Part shown: positions 15,975 to 25,062 of the stretch, one piece after another | Position numbering within the stretch: position 1 is the first letter of the stretch | How the letters are laid out: each line of letters begins with the position of its first letter | Assembly: GCA_026002995.1 (NCBI GenBank) | Contig: BPGK01000001.1 | Span: 682,001-746,000 of the forward strand | Source of the DNA: Gaiellaceae bacterium | Lineage (GTDB): Bacteria > Actinomycetota > Thermoleophilia > Gaiellales > Gaiellaceae | Direction: 5' to 3' | DNA: 64,000 nucleotides | Notes under the pieces: generated by a model | Databases searched by the model: none | Told to the model about the DNA's origin: nothing | Seen by the model: the letters and a program-made list of their open reading frames with translations, nothing else | Translations under genes and position numbers: made by a program

Positions 15975-17681
15975 TCAGCGCACCTTTTCCTTGACCTGCG
16001 CCACCCACTTGAGCGACTGCAAGTAGGCGAGAGACTTCGGTCGGCGCAGGATCTCCGCCGTCCGAAGCGACAGGAGGAACTCCTCCGGACCCTCGAAGCG
16101 GCGCATGCGGACGGCCCCCGTTCCGACTCCCTGGAGCACGTGGGCGTCCGAGCCCGCCCCCTCGAGCAGCCGGTACTTGCGCGCGAACCGCAGCGCCTCG
16201 TCGTTGAACGACTCGCGGAGCAGGCGTGCGTTGTACACCTCGAGGACGTCGATCTCCGCGAGGTGGCGGTGAAGCGTCGCGGGGTCGGGGATCGCGTGCA
16301 TGCGGTCGAAGGGGTGCGGGAGATAGACGAGACCGCCCTGCTCTCTGATCGCCGCGATGGTGTCCGCGAAGGTCATTCCTCGCGGGATCTCGCGCTCGAG
16401 GAAGAGCCCGATCACCTCGCCCTGGTCCGCGGTCTTCACCTCCTCGCCGGGGATCACGATCAGGTCTCTCTCGCGCGCGAGCTCGAGCGCCTCGAGCGCG
16501 CCGCCGAAGAGGTTGTGGTCGGTCACGGCGATCCCGCCGAGGCCGATCGCCTCCGCGTGGTCGAGCAGGTCGATCGTGGGGATCGAGCAGTCGTGCGACC
16601 ACTCGGTGTGGAGGTGGAGGTCGACCACGATCCGGTCACGGCCCGCGAGCGGATCGTCGCCGGATCGCGTTCGCCGAGGCCTCCTCTTGCGCGCCAAGCT
16701 CGCGTACAGCGTGGAGAGCTCGTGGGCGACGCGCTCGAAGCTCTGCTTCTCGGCGCGAGCGCGACCCTCCGAGGCGAGGGCTCGCCGCGCGCGCTCGTCG
16801 CGTGCGAGCTCGGGGACGGCGTCGACCGTCGCCAGCACCGCTCCGGCGGCCTCGGCCTCGAGCGCGAGCCGGGCCAGGCCACCTGGCGCGGGGACGACGA
16901 TCGCCGCGTCGCGCAGGATGGCCGCCCGCTGCTCGACACGACGCCCCGATCGCACGTGCACGCGGTCGCGGAGCGAGCGGCGGACGGCGGGCCGGTACGG
17001 CAGTGCCTTCGTGTGCAGCAGGTGCAGCTCCCAGCCGTCGAGGTCGTCCAGCAAGCGGATGAGCGCCCGCGTCAGCGCGCGGCTTCCGAGCTCGAGCTCG
17101 GCGACGATGACGGGGCGCTCGGGCCCGGGGGCGAAGAGCGCGGGGTCGACGCCGGGCGAGATGATGCGGTAGTCACCCGGAAACCGCGCAGCCGCGGCCG
17201 CCGCTGTCTCCTCCGAGGTGGCAAGCAGCGCATCCAGACGGACGTTCAGCCGCTCGCGCCGCGATCTCCTCGTCGGGTAGACGATCCGCTCGGGCGAGAA
17301 GAAGGTGGCGACTGTGAGCGCCTGCGCGGTGGTGAGCGCGAGGTACGAGATGCTCGGCAGGCCCGGCTCGAGCCCGTGGACGACGTCGTACTCGCCGCGG
17401 GCGAGCGCGAGTCGCAGGTTGGCTCTGACGCCGACGGGGACGCCGAGGCTCGTGCGCCGCGAGATGGGCACGGAGGGCCCGACGACGACGACCTCCGCGT
17501 CCTGTCCTCGCTGCAAGATCCGTCGACCCGCGACGAGGTCTCGCGCCTTCGAGGAGGGCGCGAGCACTGTGACGTGGTGGCCGAGCTCTCGGAGCGACCG
17601 TCCGACCCCGGCGAGGTGATCGTTGACCTCGTGGGGCGCCGACCAGGCGAACGGCGTGACGAAGCAGATGCGCATGCTCAC
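15975..17681 (-). CDS. Glycosyltransferase-PHP phosphoesterase fusion protein
   Basis: 568 residues, two domains. Residues 1-330 look like a GT4-type GT-B glycosyltransferase (ICFVTPFAWSAPHEVNDHLAGVGRSL at the N-terminus, YDVVHGLEPG, IISPGVDPALFAP, LEAEAAGAVLATVDAVPEL). After an Arg-rich linker (331-350), residues 351-540 form a PHP metal-phosphoesterase domain with DLHLHT (354-359), TDHN (387-390), GEEV, LPHPFDR and GSDAH (510-514). The GTG start lies 6 bases after TAGCGT. Substrates are unknown; a glycan or sugar-nucleotide hydrolysis step linked to transfer is possible. Confidence 0.8.
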   Translation of the reverse strand: MSMRICFVTPFAWSAPHEVNDHLAGVGRSLRELGHHVTVLAPSSKARDLVAGRRILQRGQDAEVVVVGPSVPISRRTSLGVPVGVRANLRLALARGEYDVVHGLEPGLPSISYLALTTAQALTVATFFSPERIVYPTRRSRRERLNVRLDALLATSEETAAAAAARFPGDYRIISPGVDPALFAPGPERPVIVAELELGSRALTRALIRLLDDLDGWELHLLHTKALPYRPAVRRSLRDRVHVRSGRRVEQRAAILRDAAIVVPAPGGLARLALEAEAAGAVLATVDAVPELARDERARRALASEGRARAEKQSFERVAHELSTLYASLARKRRPRRTRSGDDPLAGRDRIVVDLHLHTEWSHDCSIPTIDLLDHAEAIGLGGIAVTDHNLFGGALEALELARERDLIVIPGEEVKTADQGEVIGLFLEREIPRGMTFADTIAAIREQGGLVYLPHPFDRMHAIPDPATLHRHLAEIDVLEVYNARLLRESFNDEALRFARKYRLLEGAGSDAHVLQGVGTGAVRMRRFEGPEEFLLSLRTAEILRRPKSLAYLQSLKWVAQVKEKVR

Positions 17682-17687
17682 CCGCGC

Positions 17688-17697
17688 ACGCTACAAC
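17688..17697. promoter_or_regulatory. Overlapping divergent -10 boxes
   Basis: TAGCGT on the minus strand (17693-17688) lies 6 bases before the GTG of the glycosyltransferase-PHP gene. TACAAC on the plus strand (17692-17697) lies 8 bases before the ATG of the CDGSH gene. The two hexamers share two bases, so polymerase can occupy only one promoter at a time and both mRNAs would be leaderless. Confidence 0.55.
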
Positions 17698-17705
17698 CTG
17701 CCTCG

Positions 17706-17924
17706 ATGACCGAGGTCGAGATCAAGGTTCGCCAGAACGGGCCGTACAAGGTGACGGGACCGGTGCGGATCATCGACGCCGAGGGCAACGAGTTCGCCGT
17801 CCCTCCGGGCGACGCGATCGTGCTCTGCCGCTGCGGGCACTCGCAGATGAAGCCGTTCTGCGACGCGTCACACCGGCGGCTGGGGTTCGTCGCCGACGAC
17901 GTCGCTCCGCGCGTCGTCCGCTGA
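17706..17924 (+). CDS. CDGSH iron-sulfur domain protein
   Basis: 72 residues. The C-terminal half has the CDGSH-type 2Fe-2S site [16 protein letters not shown], with three Cys and one His ligand as in mitoNEET-like proteins. A short beta N-terminal part (VTGPVRIIDAEGNEF) precedes it. It is a cytoplasmic electron-transfer or cluster-transfer protein; partner unknown. The last 57 bases overlap the 3' end of the convergent membrane-protein gene. Confidence 0.92.
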   Translation: MTEVEIKVRQNGPYKVTGPVRIIDAEGNEFAVPPGDAIVLCRCGHSQMKPFCDASHRRLGFVADDVAPRVVR

Positions 17925-18632
17925 GAGCGCCGAACGCCGCCGGAGCGAGAGCCGCTCGCCTCGTGCGGGGGGCACGATGGGGACGCCCCCCGCGACGGGT
18001 GCGCGCGAGGCCACGAGCTCGACGCCGTTCAGCTCGCCGAGAACGCGCGGTGCGGCGTTCTCGCCTGTCGCTGCGAAACGCTGGAGCACCGGAGCGAGGA
18101 AGAACGCGAGCGCCGCGAGGATCCAGCACACGGCGATCGCTCGGATGAGCCCGTCGCCCGATGGCTCCGCCCAGATGCCGCCGACCGAGAGCCCCGCGGC
18201 GAGCGCCGCGAGGCCACCGGCGAGCGCTGCGAGCACGAGCGGCGTTCGCAAGCGGACGAGGAGGAGACCGGTCGTTGCGACGAGGCCGGCGAGCAGGACG
18301 AGGACTGCGCTCCAGGCTGCGCGCGTCGCATCTCGACTGTCTCCGCCGTCGAAGGCGAACGACCATATCCCCCACGACACGAGCGCGAGACAGACGGGAG
18401 CAGCGGCGGCCGTCGCCATGCCGAGCGCGCGCGCCGGGCCGCGGTCTACGAGCGCGAGGCCCGCGAGCGCTGCGCCGCCGCTGTAGAGGATCGCCGCCAG
18501 GGTGAGGAGGATCCGCCCGTCGGTCTCGGAGAAGTCACCGCGGAGGACGGCGGTAAGGGCGACGAGCGCGGCGGCGACGAGGATCGCCGCCGCGCCGATC
18601 CAGAAGATCCGCGCGAGGCGGAGTCGCGTCAC
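17868..18632 (-). CDS. Multi-pass membrane protein of unknown function
   Basis: 254 residues from a GTG that overlaps the inositol-phosphate synthase stop by four bases. About six hydrophobic segments fill residues 5-190, followed by a cytoplasmic-looking tail rich in Arg, Ser and Asp. No motif is recognised. Its tail overlaps the CDGSH gene convergently. Translational coupling to the synthase suggests a function in the same inositol-lipid context, but that is inference. Confidence 0.7.
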   Translation of the reverse strand: MTRLRLARIFWIGAAAILVAAALVALTAVLRGDFSETDGRILLTLAAILYSGGAALAGLALVDRGPARALGMATAAAAPVCLALVSWGIWSFAFDGGDSRDATRAAWSAVLVLLAGLVATTGLLLVRLRTPLVLAALAGGLAALAAGLSVGGIWAEPSGDGLIRAIAVCWILAALAFFLAPVLQRFAATGENAAPRVLGELNGVELVASRAPVAGGVPIVPPARGERLSLRRRSALSADDARSDVVGDEPQPPV

Positions 18633-20149
18633 GCCTTCGCGGCCGCCTTGCGCTTCGCTGTGCGCGCGTTCTGCACGATGAAGCGCTCGATCCGCTCGCG
18701 AGCCTCGTCGTCGCGGATCTGCGTCGGCGGCGACTTCATGAGGTACGCGCTCGGCGCCTCGAGCGCTCCGGCGATGCCGTTGTTCAGCGCGAGCTTCGCG
18801 AGTCGCACCGCGTCGATGACGATCCCTGCCGAGTTCGGCGAATCCCACACCTCGAGCTTGAGCTCGACGTTCAGCGGCACGTCGCCGAAGGCGGAGCCCT
18901 CCATGCGGATGTACGCCCACTTGCGGTCGGTGAGCCAGGGGACGTAGTCGGACGGGCCGACGTGGACGTTCCGCTCGCCGAGGTCGTAGTCGAGCATTGA
19001 CGTCACCGCGTTCGTCTTCGAGATCTTCTTCGACTCGAGGCGCTCGCGCTCGAGCATGTTCAGGAAGTCGGCGTTGCCCCCGACGTTGAGCTGCATCGTC
19101 CGATCGAGGTGCACGCCGCGATCCTGGAAGAGCGTCGTCAGGACTCGGTGCGTGATCGTCGCGCCGACCTGCGACTTGATGTCGTCGCCGATGATCGGCA
19201 CGCCGGCCGCCTCGAACCGCTTCTGCCAGTAGCGCTCGCGCGCGATGAAGACAGGCATGCAGTTCACCATCGCGACGCCTGCCTCGAGGATCTGCTCCGT
19301 GTACCACTTGGTCGCGGCCTCCGAGCCGACGGGGAGGTAGTTGACGACGACGTCCGTGCCGGTCTCTTTCAGGATGCCGACGACGTCGTCGGTCGGGCCG
19401 GGCGCCTTCTCGACGACCTGCGCGAGGTACTTGCCGATCCCGTCGTGCGTCATCCCGCGGGAGACCTTCACGCCCGTTTTCGGGACGTCGGCGAACTTGA
19501 TCGTGTCGTTCGGGGGCGCCCAGATCGCGTCGGCGAGGTCGACCCCGACCTTGCCCTTGACGACGTCGAAGGCGGCGACGAACTCGATGTCCGAGATGTG
19601 GTAGCCGCCGAGGTCGACGTGCATGAGGCCGGGGACAGTGTCTTCCGGACTCGCGTCCTTGTAGTACTCGACGCCCTGGAGGAGCGAGTTGGCGCAGTTG
19701 CCCACGCCGATGATGGCGACGCGCACCTTGTCCTGCGCGCGCCCGTTCTTCGATCCGTTGCTCGTAGCCATGAGGTCCTTTCCCGGGGGAAGCCCCCGAG
19801 CGGGGTCGGCACCCCGCGTCTTCGTCGGTGCGAGTGGCACGCCGAGCTCGTCGGCGAGGATGGCGAGGATGGTGTCGTTCGCGTTCGAGCCCGTGCGGTC
19901 AGCGACTGCTCGGATCTCGTCCTTCAGCTCCCGTGGAGCCCGCAGCAGCACGACGGGGCTTCCCCCCGCGAGCGCTCGGCGCTCTCGACCGCTTCCCGTG
20001 AAGGGGACGCCGAGCGCTTCGGCGAGGATTCCGACCGCGACGTCGTTCAGGTTCGAACGCCGGCGGGCGGTCTCCCGTACGAGCGCTCCCTTCAGGTGCG
20101 CGGGCATCCGGACGAAGATGCTCGTTCGCGATGAACTGCTAGCAGCCAA
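18629..20149 (-). CDS. ino1: Inositol-3-phosphate synthase with two N-terminal ribbon-helix-helix domains
   Basis: 506 residues. Residues 127-506 are a complete actinobacterial-type inositol-1-phosphate (myo-inositol-3-phosphate) synthase: NAD motif [16 protein letters not shown] (about 143-158), [24 protein letters not shown] and [17 protein letters not shown]. It converts glucose-6-phosphate to inositol phosphate. Residues 8-50 and 64-106 are two Arc/CopG-like repeats, each a strand ([14 protein letters not shown]) plus two helices ending [10 protein letters not shown] and [10 protein letters not shown]. The TTG start is supported by TACGCT 9 bases upstream. An internal ATG at 19771 has GGAAAGGA just upstream and would give the enzyme alone. 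Two palindromes overlap the start, so the fused domains may repress their own gene. Confidence 0.85.
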   Translation of the reverse strand: MAASSSSRTSIFVRMPAHLKGALVRETARRRSNLNDVAVGILAEALGVPFTGSGRERRALAGGSPVVLLRAPRELKDEIRAVADRTGSNANDTILAILADELGVPLAPTKTRGADPARGLPPGKDLMATSNGSKNGRAQDKVRVAIIGVGNCANSLLQGVEYYKDASPEDTVPGLMHVDLGGYHISDIEFVAAFDVVKGKVGVDLADAIWAPPNDTIKFADVPKTGVKVSRGMTHDGIGKYLAQVVEKAPGPTDDVVGILKETGTDVVVNYLPVGSEAATKWYTEQILEAGVAMVNCMPVFIARERYWQKRFEAAGVPIIGDDIKSQVGATITHRVLTTLFQDRGVHLDRTMQLNVGGNADFLNMLERERLESKKISKTNAVTSMLDYDLGERNVHVGPSDYVPWLTDRKWAYIRMEGSAFGDVPLNVELKLEVWDSPNSAGIVIDAVRLAKLALNNGIAGALEAPSAYLMKSPPTQIRDDEARERIERFIVQNARTAKRKAAAKA

Positions 20150-20164
20150 ACTGCTAGCAGCGTA
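20136..20164. promoter_or_regulatory. Tandem palindromic operator over the ino1 start and -10
   Basis: CTGCTAGCAG, itself a perfect 10-bp palindrome, occurs twice (20136-20145 and 20151-20160) with centres 15 bases apart. The copies flank the TTG start and overlap a -10-like TACGCT (minus strand, 20164-20159). Tandem short palindromes at this spacing suit cooperative ribbon-helix-helix binding, and the gene product carries two such domains. Confidence 0.65.
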
Positions 20165-20186
20165 GCACGTCCTCGACGTTGTCGCT

Positions 20187-20876
20187 CTAGCCAGCCTGCT
20201 CCGCGAGCTCGCGGAGCTGCCGGCGGACGAAGAGCATCCGCTGCACGACGGTGAGCCAGGCCATCGCGGCGAGCAGGTAGATCGGCCACTGGAGCAGGCC
20301 CCAGGGCGCGAGCCCGAGTCCGACCGAGATGAGCACCACCCGTTCGACGCGCGAGCCGAATCCGACGTCGCCGCGCAAGCCGAGCGCTTCGGCCTTCGCG
20401 CGCGTGTACGAGACGAGGAACGACCCGGTCACCGCGGCGAAGGTCGCGAGCAACGCGAGCTCGTTGCTCTCCCGCATGAAGACGAGCCCGATCGCGGCGA
20501 GCATCGCCGCCTCCCCGAGCCGGTCGAACGTCGAGTCGAGGAAGGCGCCGAAGACGGTGCCCTTGCTCGCCGCTCGGGCGAGGGCACCGTCGAGGATGTC
20601 CGCGATCGAGCCGACGACGAACAACGCTCCCCCCAGCCAGAAGGGCACGTAGTCTCCCTCGTCCCCGAAGCCCACTGCCACCGCTCCGATGAGGCAGAGC
20701 GTGACGCCGGTGAGCGTGAGCATGTCCGGCGTCAGCTTCGTCCTCGCGACGCCGCGCATCGAGCGGGCGAGGATCTCGCGCGCCGCCTGGGTGTACTCCT
20801 GCTTGACCCGGTCGAGCTGGTTGACGCGCGGTCGCTCGTCTTCGGCCGCGGCGGGAGCCGCGTCCGGATCGCTCAT
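20187..20876 (-). CDS. Phosphatidylinositol-phosphate synthase (CDP-alcohol phosphatidyltransferase)
   Basis: 229 residues, six membrane segments. The CDP-alcohol phosphotransferase motif is intact: D93-x2-D96-G97-x2-A100-R101-x8-G110-x3-D114-x3-D118. In actinobacteria this family makes PIP from CDP-diacylglycerol and inositol phosphate. The neighbouring inositol-phosphate synthase supplies that substrate and supports this call over PgsA. The ATG overlaps the PAP2 stop by four bases. A phosphatidylglycerophosphate synthase cannot be excluded on motifs alone. Confidence 0.85.
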   Translation of the reverse strand: MSDPDAAPAAAEDERPRVNQLDRVKQEYTQAAREILARSMRGVARTKLTPDMLTLTGVTLCLIGAVAVGFGDEGDYVPFWLGGALFVVGSIADILDGALARAASKGTVFGAFLDSTFDRLGEAAMLAAIGLVFMRESNELALLATFAAVTGSFLVSYTRAKAEALGLRGDVGFGSRVERVVLISVGLGLAPWGLLQWPIYLLAAMAWLTVVQRMLFVRRQLRELAEQAG

Positions 20877-21613
20877 GCGCGGAGGATCCGCGGCAGCGGG
20901 AGCCGGCGAAGCGCGAGGCCTGTGAGTACCGCGAGCACGAAGCCGACGACGACGTCGAGCCAGTAGTGGTTCCCGGTCGCGATCACGGTGAACGCGACCC
21001 AGGCCGGCCACGCCGCCCAGAGCGCTCGTGCGAGCCGCGAGCGGACGAGACCGGCCATGACGATCCCGACGATCAACGCGTCCATGGCGTGGAGGCTCGG
21101 CATCGCCGCGTAGGGGTTCGCGGCGAACGCGATCAGCCCGCTCGAGTGGTTGATCGCCGAGTACTGCGCCAGCGTGTCGACGAAGCCCCACTCGGGGAAC
21201 ATGCGTGGCGGCGCGGTGGGGAACACGACGTAGCCGACGAGCCCGACGAGGTTGGCGACGATGAGCCAGTTGCGGAACCAGGCGAAGCGATCGTGGTGGC
21301 GGAAGTAGACCCAGAGGAGCGTGAGGCCGACGACCGCGAACTGGGAGAGCCAGTACGTGTAGGAGGTTGCGAGGACGAGGAGCGACGAGGCGTCGACGAC
21401 GCGCTGGACAGCAGGCTCGAAGAGCGCTCCGAGCCTTTGCTGCGTGCGGAGCACCCACTCGCCGTTCTGGAAGGCGTCGTACACGCTGCGGTCGGCCGCG
21501 CCACGGGCGAGCTGGTACACGACGTAGAAACCCATCCAGATCGCGACCTGGAGCAGTAAGTGCGACCAGCCTCGCGGCAGCCGCCGAGAGCCCTCCGCGA
21601 CGAGACTCGTCAT
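20873..21613 (-). CDS. PAP2-family membrane phosphatase/transferase (Aur1-like)
   Basis: 246 residues, about six membrane segments. PAP2 catalytic signatures are PTAPPR, AAMPSLHAMDAL (SxxxH centre) and GNHYWLDVVVG. The PAP2_3 (Aur1/inositolphosphotransferase-like) subgroup is the best fit. It is the first gene of the leftward set and is translationally coupled to PIP synthase, so it may remove the phosphate of PIP to give phosphatidylinositol, or act on a related lipid. TAAAAT lies 6 bases before the ATG, indicating a leaderless transcript start. Confidence 0.82.
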   Translation of the reverse strand: MTSLVAEGSRRLPRGWSHLLLQVAIWMGFYVVYQLARGAADRSVYDAFQNGEWVLRTQQRLGALFEPAVQRVVDASSLLVLATSYTYWLSQFAVVGLTLLWVYFRHHDRFAWFRNWLIVANLVGLVGYVVFPTAPPRMFPEWGFVDTLAQYSAINHSSGLIAFAANPYAAMPSLHAMDALIVGIVMAGLVRSRLARALWAAWPAWVAFTVIATGNHYWLDVVVGFVLAVLTGLALRRLPLPRILRA

Positions 21614-21708
21614 GACTCGATTTTACTGCCGCGCCTGCTCGGCTCGCCTCCTGATCGCCGGCTGGCTCGCGCCGTCTCCTCCTCGCGATTGAGTCGGCCC
21701 GCTGAGGG

Positions 21709-22710
21709 CTAGCCGCCGATGTAGGACATCTCGACCTTGCGGAGCCTGGCGGTCTCCGCGGTGCGGAGCTCCGAGTAGCGGTCGCTTCGGCGCTCCCAGA
21801 TCGCGCGAACGGCCTCGTCGAGCTCCGTATCGCTCGCGCCCGAGCGGAGCAGGGCGCGCAGGTCGTGGCCCCGGACGGCAAAGAGACAGGTGTAGAGCTT
21901 CCCGTCGGCCGAGAGCCGGATGCGGGTGCAGTCGCCGCAGAACGGCTGTGTGACGGACGCGATCACGCCGATCTCGCCTTGTCCGTCCAGGTAGCGGTAG
22001 CGTGAGGCGACCTCGCCCCGGTAGGCGGCCTCGATCGGCTCGAGGGGAAACTCGGCGGCGATCGTCTGCACGATCTCCGCCGCGGGGACGACGTCGTCCA
22101 TCCGCCAGCCGTTCGTCGCGCCGACGTCCATGAACTCGATGAAGCGCAGAACGTGACCGGTGCCGCGGAAGTGGCGCGCCAGCTCGAGCACCGAGTCCTC
22201 GTTGACACCGCGCTTCACGACGGCGTTCACCTTCACGGGCAGGCCGGCGGCCGCCGCGGCGTCGATTCCCTCGAGGACGAGCGCGACGGGGAAGTCGACG
22301 TCGTTCATCGCGCGGAACACGGCGTCGTCGAGCGAGTCGAGGCTGACCGTGACGCGGGAGAGGCCGGCGTCCGCGAGGAGTCGCGCCTTCCGAGCGAGGA
22401 GCGCGCCGTTCGTGGTGAGGGTGAGGTCGAGGTCGCCGAGCGCGGCGAGGCGGCCGACGAGCACCTCGAGATCACGGCGCAGGAGCGGCTCGCCGCCGGT
22501 GATCCGGAGCTTGCGCGCACCGAGGCCGACGAGCACGCGCGCCACGCGCTCGATCTCCTCGAAGGTGAGGAGCTCGCGCCGCGGGAGGAAGCGGTAGTCG
22601 CGGCCGAAGACCTCCTTCGGCATGCAGTACACGCAGCGGAAGTTGCAGCGGTCGGTGACCGAGATCCGGACATCGCGCAGCGCCCGGCCGCGGGTGTCGA
22701 GGACGCGCAT
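21709..22710 (-). CDS. moaA: GTP 3',8-cyclase (molybdenum cofactor synthesis)
   Basis: 333 residues. Radical-SAM 4Fe-4S motif C-x3-C-x2-C in [10 protein letters not shown] near residue 22, and the C-terminal second cluster in [18 protein letters not shown]. The protein ends in the conserved Gly-Gly needed by MoaA. It starts molybdopterin synthesis from GTP. No other moa gene is in the window. TACGCT lies 6 bases before the ATG (minus strand, 22722-22717). Confidence 0.95.
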   Translation of the reverse strand: MRVLDTRGRALRDVRISVTDRCNFRCVYCMPKEVFGRDYRFLPRRELLTFEEIERVARVLVGLGARKLRITGGEPLLRRDLEVLVGRLAALGDLDLTLTTNGALLARKARLLADAGLSRVTVSLDSLDDAVFRAMNDVDFPVALVLEGIDAAAAAGLPVKVNAVVKRGVNEDSVLELARHFRGTGHVLRFIEFMDVGATNGWRMDDVVPAAEIVQTIAAEFPLEPIEAAYRGEVASRYRYLDGQGEIGVIASVTQPFCGDCTRIRLSADGKLYTCLFAVRGHDLRALLRSGASDTELDEAVRAIWERRSDRYSELRTAETARLRKVEMSYIGG

Positions 22711-22784
22711 GGCAGGAGCGTAGAGAATCGCCGCGTGGCCGCGACCGATCGGCTCCTCTCCGACCGCGCACGCTCGGCGCCGGC

Positions 22785-23672
22785 ATGAGCCGGCGTCTGC
22801 CTCTCGTCGCGCTCGTCGGCGTGACGGCGATCTGGGGGTTCACCTTCGTTCTCGTGAAGGACGCCCTCCCGCTCTACCCGCTCTTCGCCTTCCTCGCCGT
22901 GCGCTTCGGGATCTCTACGCTCGCGCTCGCGCCGTTTGCCTGGAAGGCGCTCCGCGCTCTCCCCGCTCGCGGGTGGGTCGCCGGGACGCTCGTCGGGCTC
23001 CTCCTCGCCGCGGCGTTTGGGCTCCAGACGGCCGGGCTCGAGCTGACGACCGTCGCGAGCACCGGCTTCATCACCGGCCTCTACGTCGTGTTCACGCCCT
23101 TCATCGCCCTCGCGCTCTTCGGGACGCCGGTGCCGCGCGCGCTCTGGCTCGGGGTGGGCCTCGCTCTCGTCGGGCTCGCGCTCCTGAACGGGGTTCCCGG
23201 CGGCTCGGGGCTCGGCAACCTCCTCGTGCTCGCGAGCGCGCTCGCCGCGGCGGTGCAGATTGCGGCGCTCGAGCACCTCGCGCCGCTCTATGGCGCGCGG
23301 GCGCTCACCTTCCTGATGATGGCGACCTGCTTCGTCGCCTTCACGGCCGTCGCGCTCGCGGTGGGCGATCTCGCGGCGCCGCGCGGCTGGACGGTCTGGA
23401 GCGCCCTCGTCGTCACGGGGCTGTTCGCGGGCGCGCTCGGCTACCTCATCGCGACCTGGGTGCAGGCTCGGACGACGGCGGCGCGAGCGGCGCTCGTGTT
23501 CACGCTGGAGGCACCCTTCGCGGCGCTCTTCGGCGTCGTGCTCGCGGGCGAGGCGCTCGGATGGGCGGGCTGGCTCGGCTGCGCGGTGATGATGGCGGGC
23601 ATCCTCGTCGCCGAGCCGGCGGCCGCGGATGTGCTCAGCCGCTTCGCGGCGCGCCAACGGGTGCCGCGGTGA
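22785..23672 (+). CDS. EamA/DMT-family transporter 1
   Basis: 295 residues with ten membrane segments arranged as two EamA repeats. The first repeat starts [21 protein letters not shown], a typical family opening, and the second ends [17 protein letters not shown]. It is probably an exporter of amino acids or other metabolites in the inner membrane. Its stop overlaps the GTG of a second EamA gene, so the two are coexpressed and could form a heterodimer. The substrate is unknown. Confidence 0.9.
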   Translation: MSRRLPLVALVGVTAIWGFTFVLVKDALPLYPLFAFLAVRFGISTLALAPFAWKALRALPARGWVAGTLVGLLLAAAFGLQTAGLELTTVASTGFITGLYVVFTPFIALALFGTPVPRALWLGVGLALVGLALLNGVPGGSGLGNLLVLASALAAAVQIAALEHLAPLYGARALTFLMMATCFVAFTAVALAVGDLAAPRGWTVWSALVVTGLFAGALGYLIATWVQARTTAARAALVFTLEAPFAALFGVVLAGEALGWAGWLGCAVMMAGILVAEPAAADVLSRFAARQRVPR

Positions 23673-24520
23673 GCGCCATCGCGCTCGCGTCGGGCTCCGC
23701 GTTCCTGTTCGGGGCCATGACGGTGCTCATCCGACTCGCGCTCCGCAGCGGAGTCGCGCCCGAGGTCGGGACTGCCCTCACCGTCCTACCGGCGCTCGGC
23801 GTCACTGCCCTGGCGGCGCTGGGGAGGGGAGAGCAGGACCTCGTGGGGGCGTGGCCGTTCCTGCTCGCCGGCCTGCTCGCGCCCGGCCTCTCGCAGATCC
23901 TCTTCACCTTCGGCGTCCGCGATGCGGGAGCCTCGCGATCGTCGGTGATCGTGGGCACGGCTCCGCTCTTCGCGGTCGCGATCGCCATCGGCCTCCTCGG
24001 CGAGCCACTCGTCGCCGGGCTCGTCCTCGGAGCGGCGCTCATCGTCGCCGGAGGGATCCTGCTCGCGAGCGAGCGGCGGCGGCCGGAGCACTTCCGACGG
24101 GTCGGAGTCGTCTTCGCGCTCGGCGCGACCCTCGCGTTCGCGACCAGGGACAGTCTCATCCGCTGGCTCGGAACGGAGGCGACGACCGTCGAGGCCGGAG
24201 CGGCGGCGCTTGCGACGATGCTCGCCGGCGCGGTCGTGACGCTCGCCTTCGCGTTACCCGCGCGGCAGGGCTGGACGCGCCGCGCGGCGGGGGCGTTCGT
24301 GCCCGCCGGCATCGCGTACGGCCTCTCGTACGTCCTCCTCTTCGAGGCCTTCTACCGTGGGAAGGTGAGCGTCGTCTCGCCGATCGTGGCGACGGAGTCG
24401 CTGTGGGGAGTCGCCCTCTCGGCGCTCGTGCTCGGGCGCTCGGAGCGGGTCGGCCGACGGCTCGTCGCCGGGGCGCTCCTCGTCGTCGCCGGCGGCATCC
24501 TCATCGCGATCTACCGCTGA
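23669..24520 (+). CDS. EamA/DMT-family transporter 2
   Basis: 283 residues, ten membrane segments in two EamA repeats, the first beginning IALASGSAFLFGAMTVLIRL, the second FALGATLAFATRDSLIRWLG. The GTG overlaps the stop of the preceding paralogue. It is only distantly similar to that neighbour, so it is not a recent duplicate. The last 10 bases overlap the convergent channel gene. The substrate is unknown. Confidence 0.9.
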   Translation: MSAIALASGSAFLFGAMTVLIRLALRSGVAPEVGTALTVLPALGVTALAALGRGEQDLVGAWPFLLAGLLAPGLSQILFTFGVRDAGASRSSVIVGTAPLFAVAIAIGLLGEPLVAGLVLGAALIVAGGILLASERRRPEHFRRVGVVFALGATLAFATRDSLIRWLGTEATTVEAGAAALATMLAGAVVTLAFALPARQGWTRRAAGAFVPAGIAYGLSYVLLFEAFYRGKVSVVSPIVATESLWGVALSALVLGRSERVGRRLVAGALLVVAGGILIAIYR

Positions 24521-24951
24521 GCGAGAGCCCGCTCGATCCGCTCCAGCCGCTCCTCGATCCGGGCCAGCGACTCGTCGTGCGTCGGATGGAGGGTCTCTTC
24601 CGTCGCGCGCTCGCGACGCTGAGCCGTGGTTACGAGCGCTGAGGTGACGAGCGCGGTCACGATCGCGATGAAGGTGATCGCGAACACCATCACGACGCCC
24701 GCCACGATGCGGGCCGGCCCGGCCGTCGGGACGACGTCGCCGTACCCGACGGTGCAGAACGTGACGACAGCCCACCAGATCCCCGTTCCCACGGTCGGGA
24801 ACGCCTCCGGGTCGATCCACCGCATGAGGAGCCCGGCGGCTGCGCTCAGCCCCAGGGTGACGCAGGCGAGGGAGAGGAGGATGCGGTCGGAGCCGATCGC
24901 GCGCTCGATCCAGCGCGCCTCGAGTCGAACGATCGGCGTCGGTAGGTGCAC
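24511..24951 (-). CDS. Two-transmembrane potassium channel (Ion_trans_2)
   Basis: 146 residues. Two membrane helices (about 24-45 and 80-105) flank a pore loop with the filter TVGYGD. A short charged helix [18 protein letters not shown] ends the protein and may mediate tetramer assembly. No RCK/TrkA domain is present. It is a likely potassium leak or gated channel in the inner membrane, convergent with the EamA pair. Confidence 0.9.
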   Translation of the reverse strand: MHLPTPIVRLEARWIERAIGSDRILLSLACVTLGLSAAAGLLMRWIDPEAFPTVGTGIWWAVVTFCTVGYGDVVPTAGPARIVAGVVMVFAITFIAIVTALVTSALVTTAQRRERATEETLHPTHDESLARIEERLERIERALAQR

Positions 24952-25001
24952 GGTGCCCGGTTCTCGATCCGGGAAGCGTGTCCTCTCGGGCAGGAATCTG
25001 C

Positions 25002-25042
25002 TAATATCCGACTCAGATTTTTACTAGGTAGTCGGACTCAAG
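25002..25042 (+). promoter_or_regulatory. dnaK operon promoter with HspR half-site
   Basis: TAATAT (25002-25007) is a candidate -10. Downstream lie ACTCAGA (25011-25017) and ACTCAAG (25036-25042); the latter is a perfect half of the HspR-bound inverted repeat. CCGACT (25008-25013) and AGTCGG (25030-25035) form an inverted repeat across the leader. A full HAIR palindrome was not found, so the operator is tentative. Confidence 0.45.
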
Positions 25043-25062
25043 CGGAAGGAGCGGATCACGAC

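Noticed and set aside
17868-19307. Membrane-protein frame extended upstream through the inositol-phosphate synthase gene
   Set aside because: The upstream part is antisense-like composition in another frame of the synthase. The GTG at 18632 overlapping the synthase stop is the plausible start.
20040-20070. A second tRNA near GGTTCGAAC
   Set aside because: The motif resembles a T-loop, but no acceptor or anticodon stem can be drawn and it lies inside the coding sequence of the synthase.
20131-20160. A toxin-antitoxin module at the ino1 5' end
   Set aside because: Ribbon-helix-helix domains suggested an antitoxin, but they are in frame with the synthase and no toxin-like gene adjoins.
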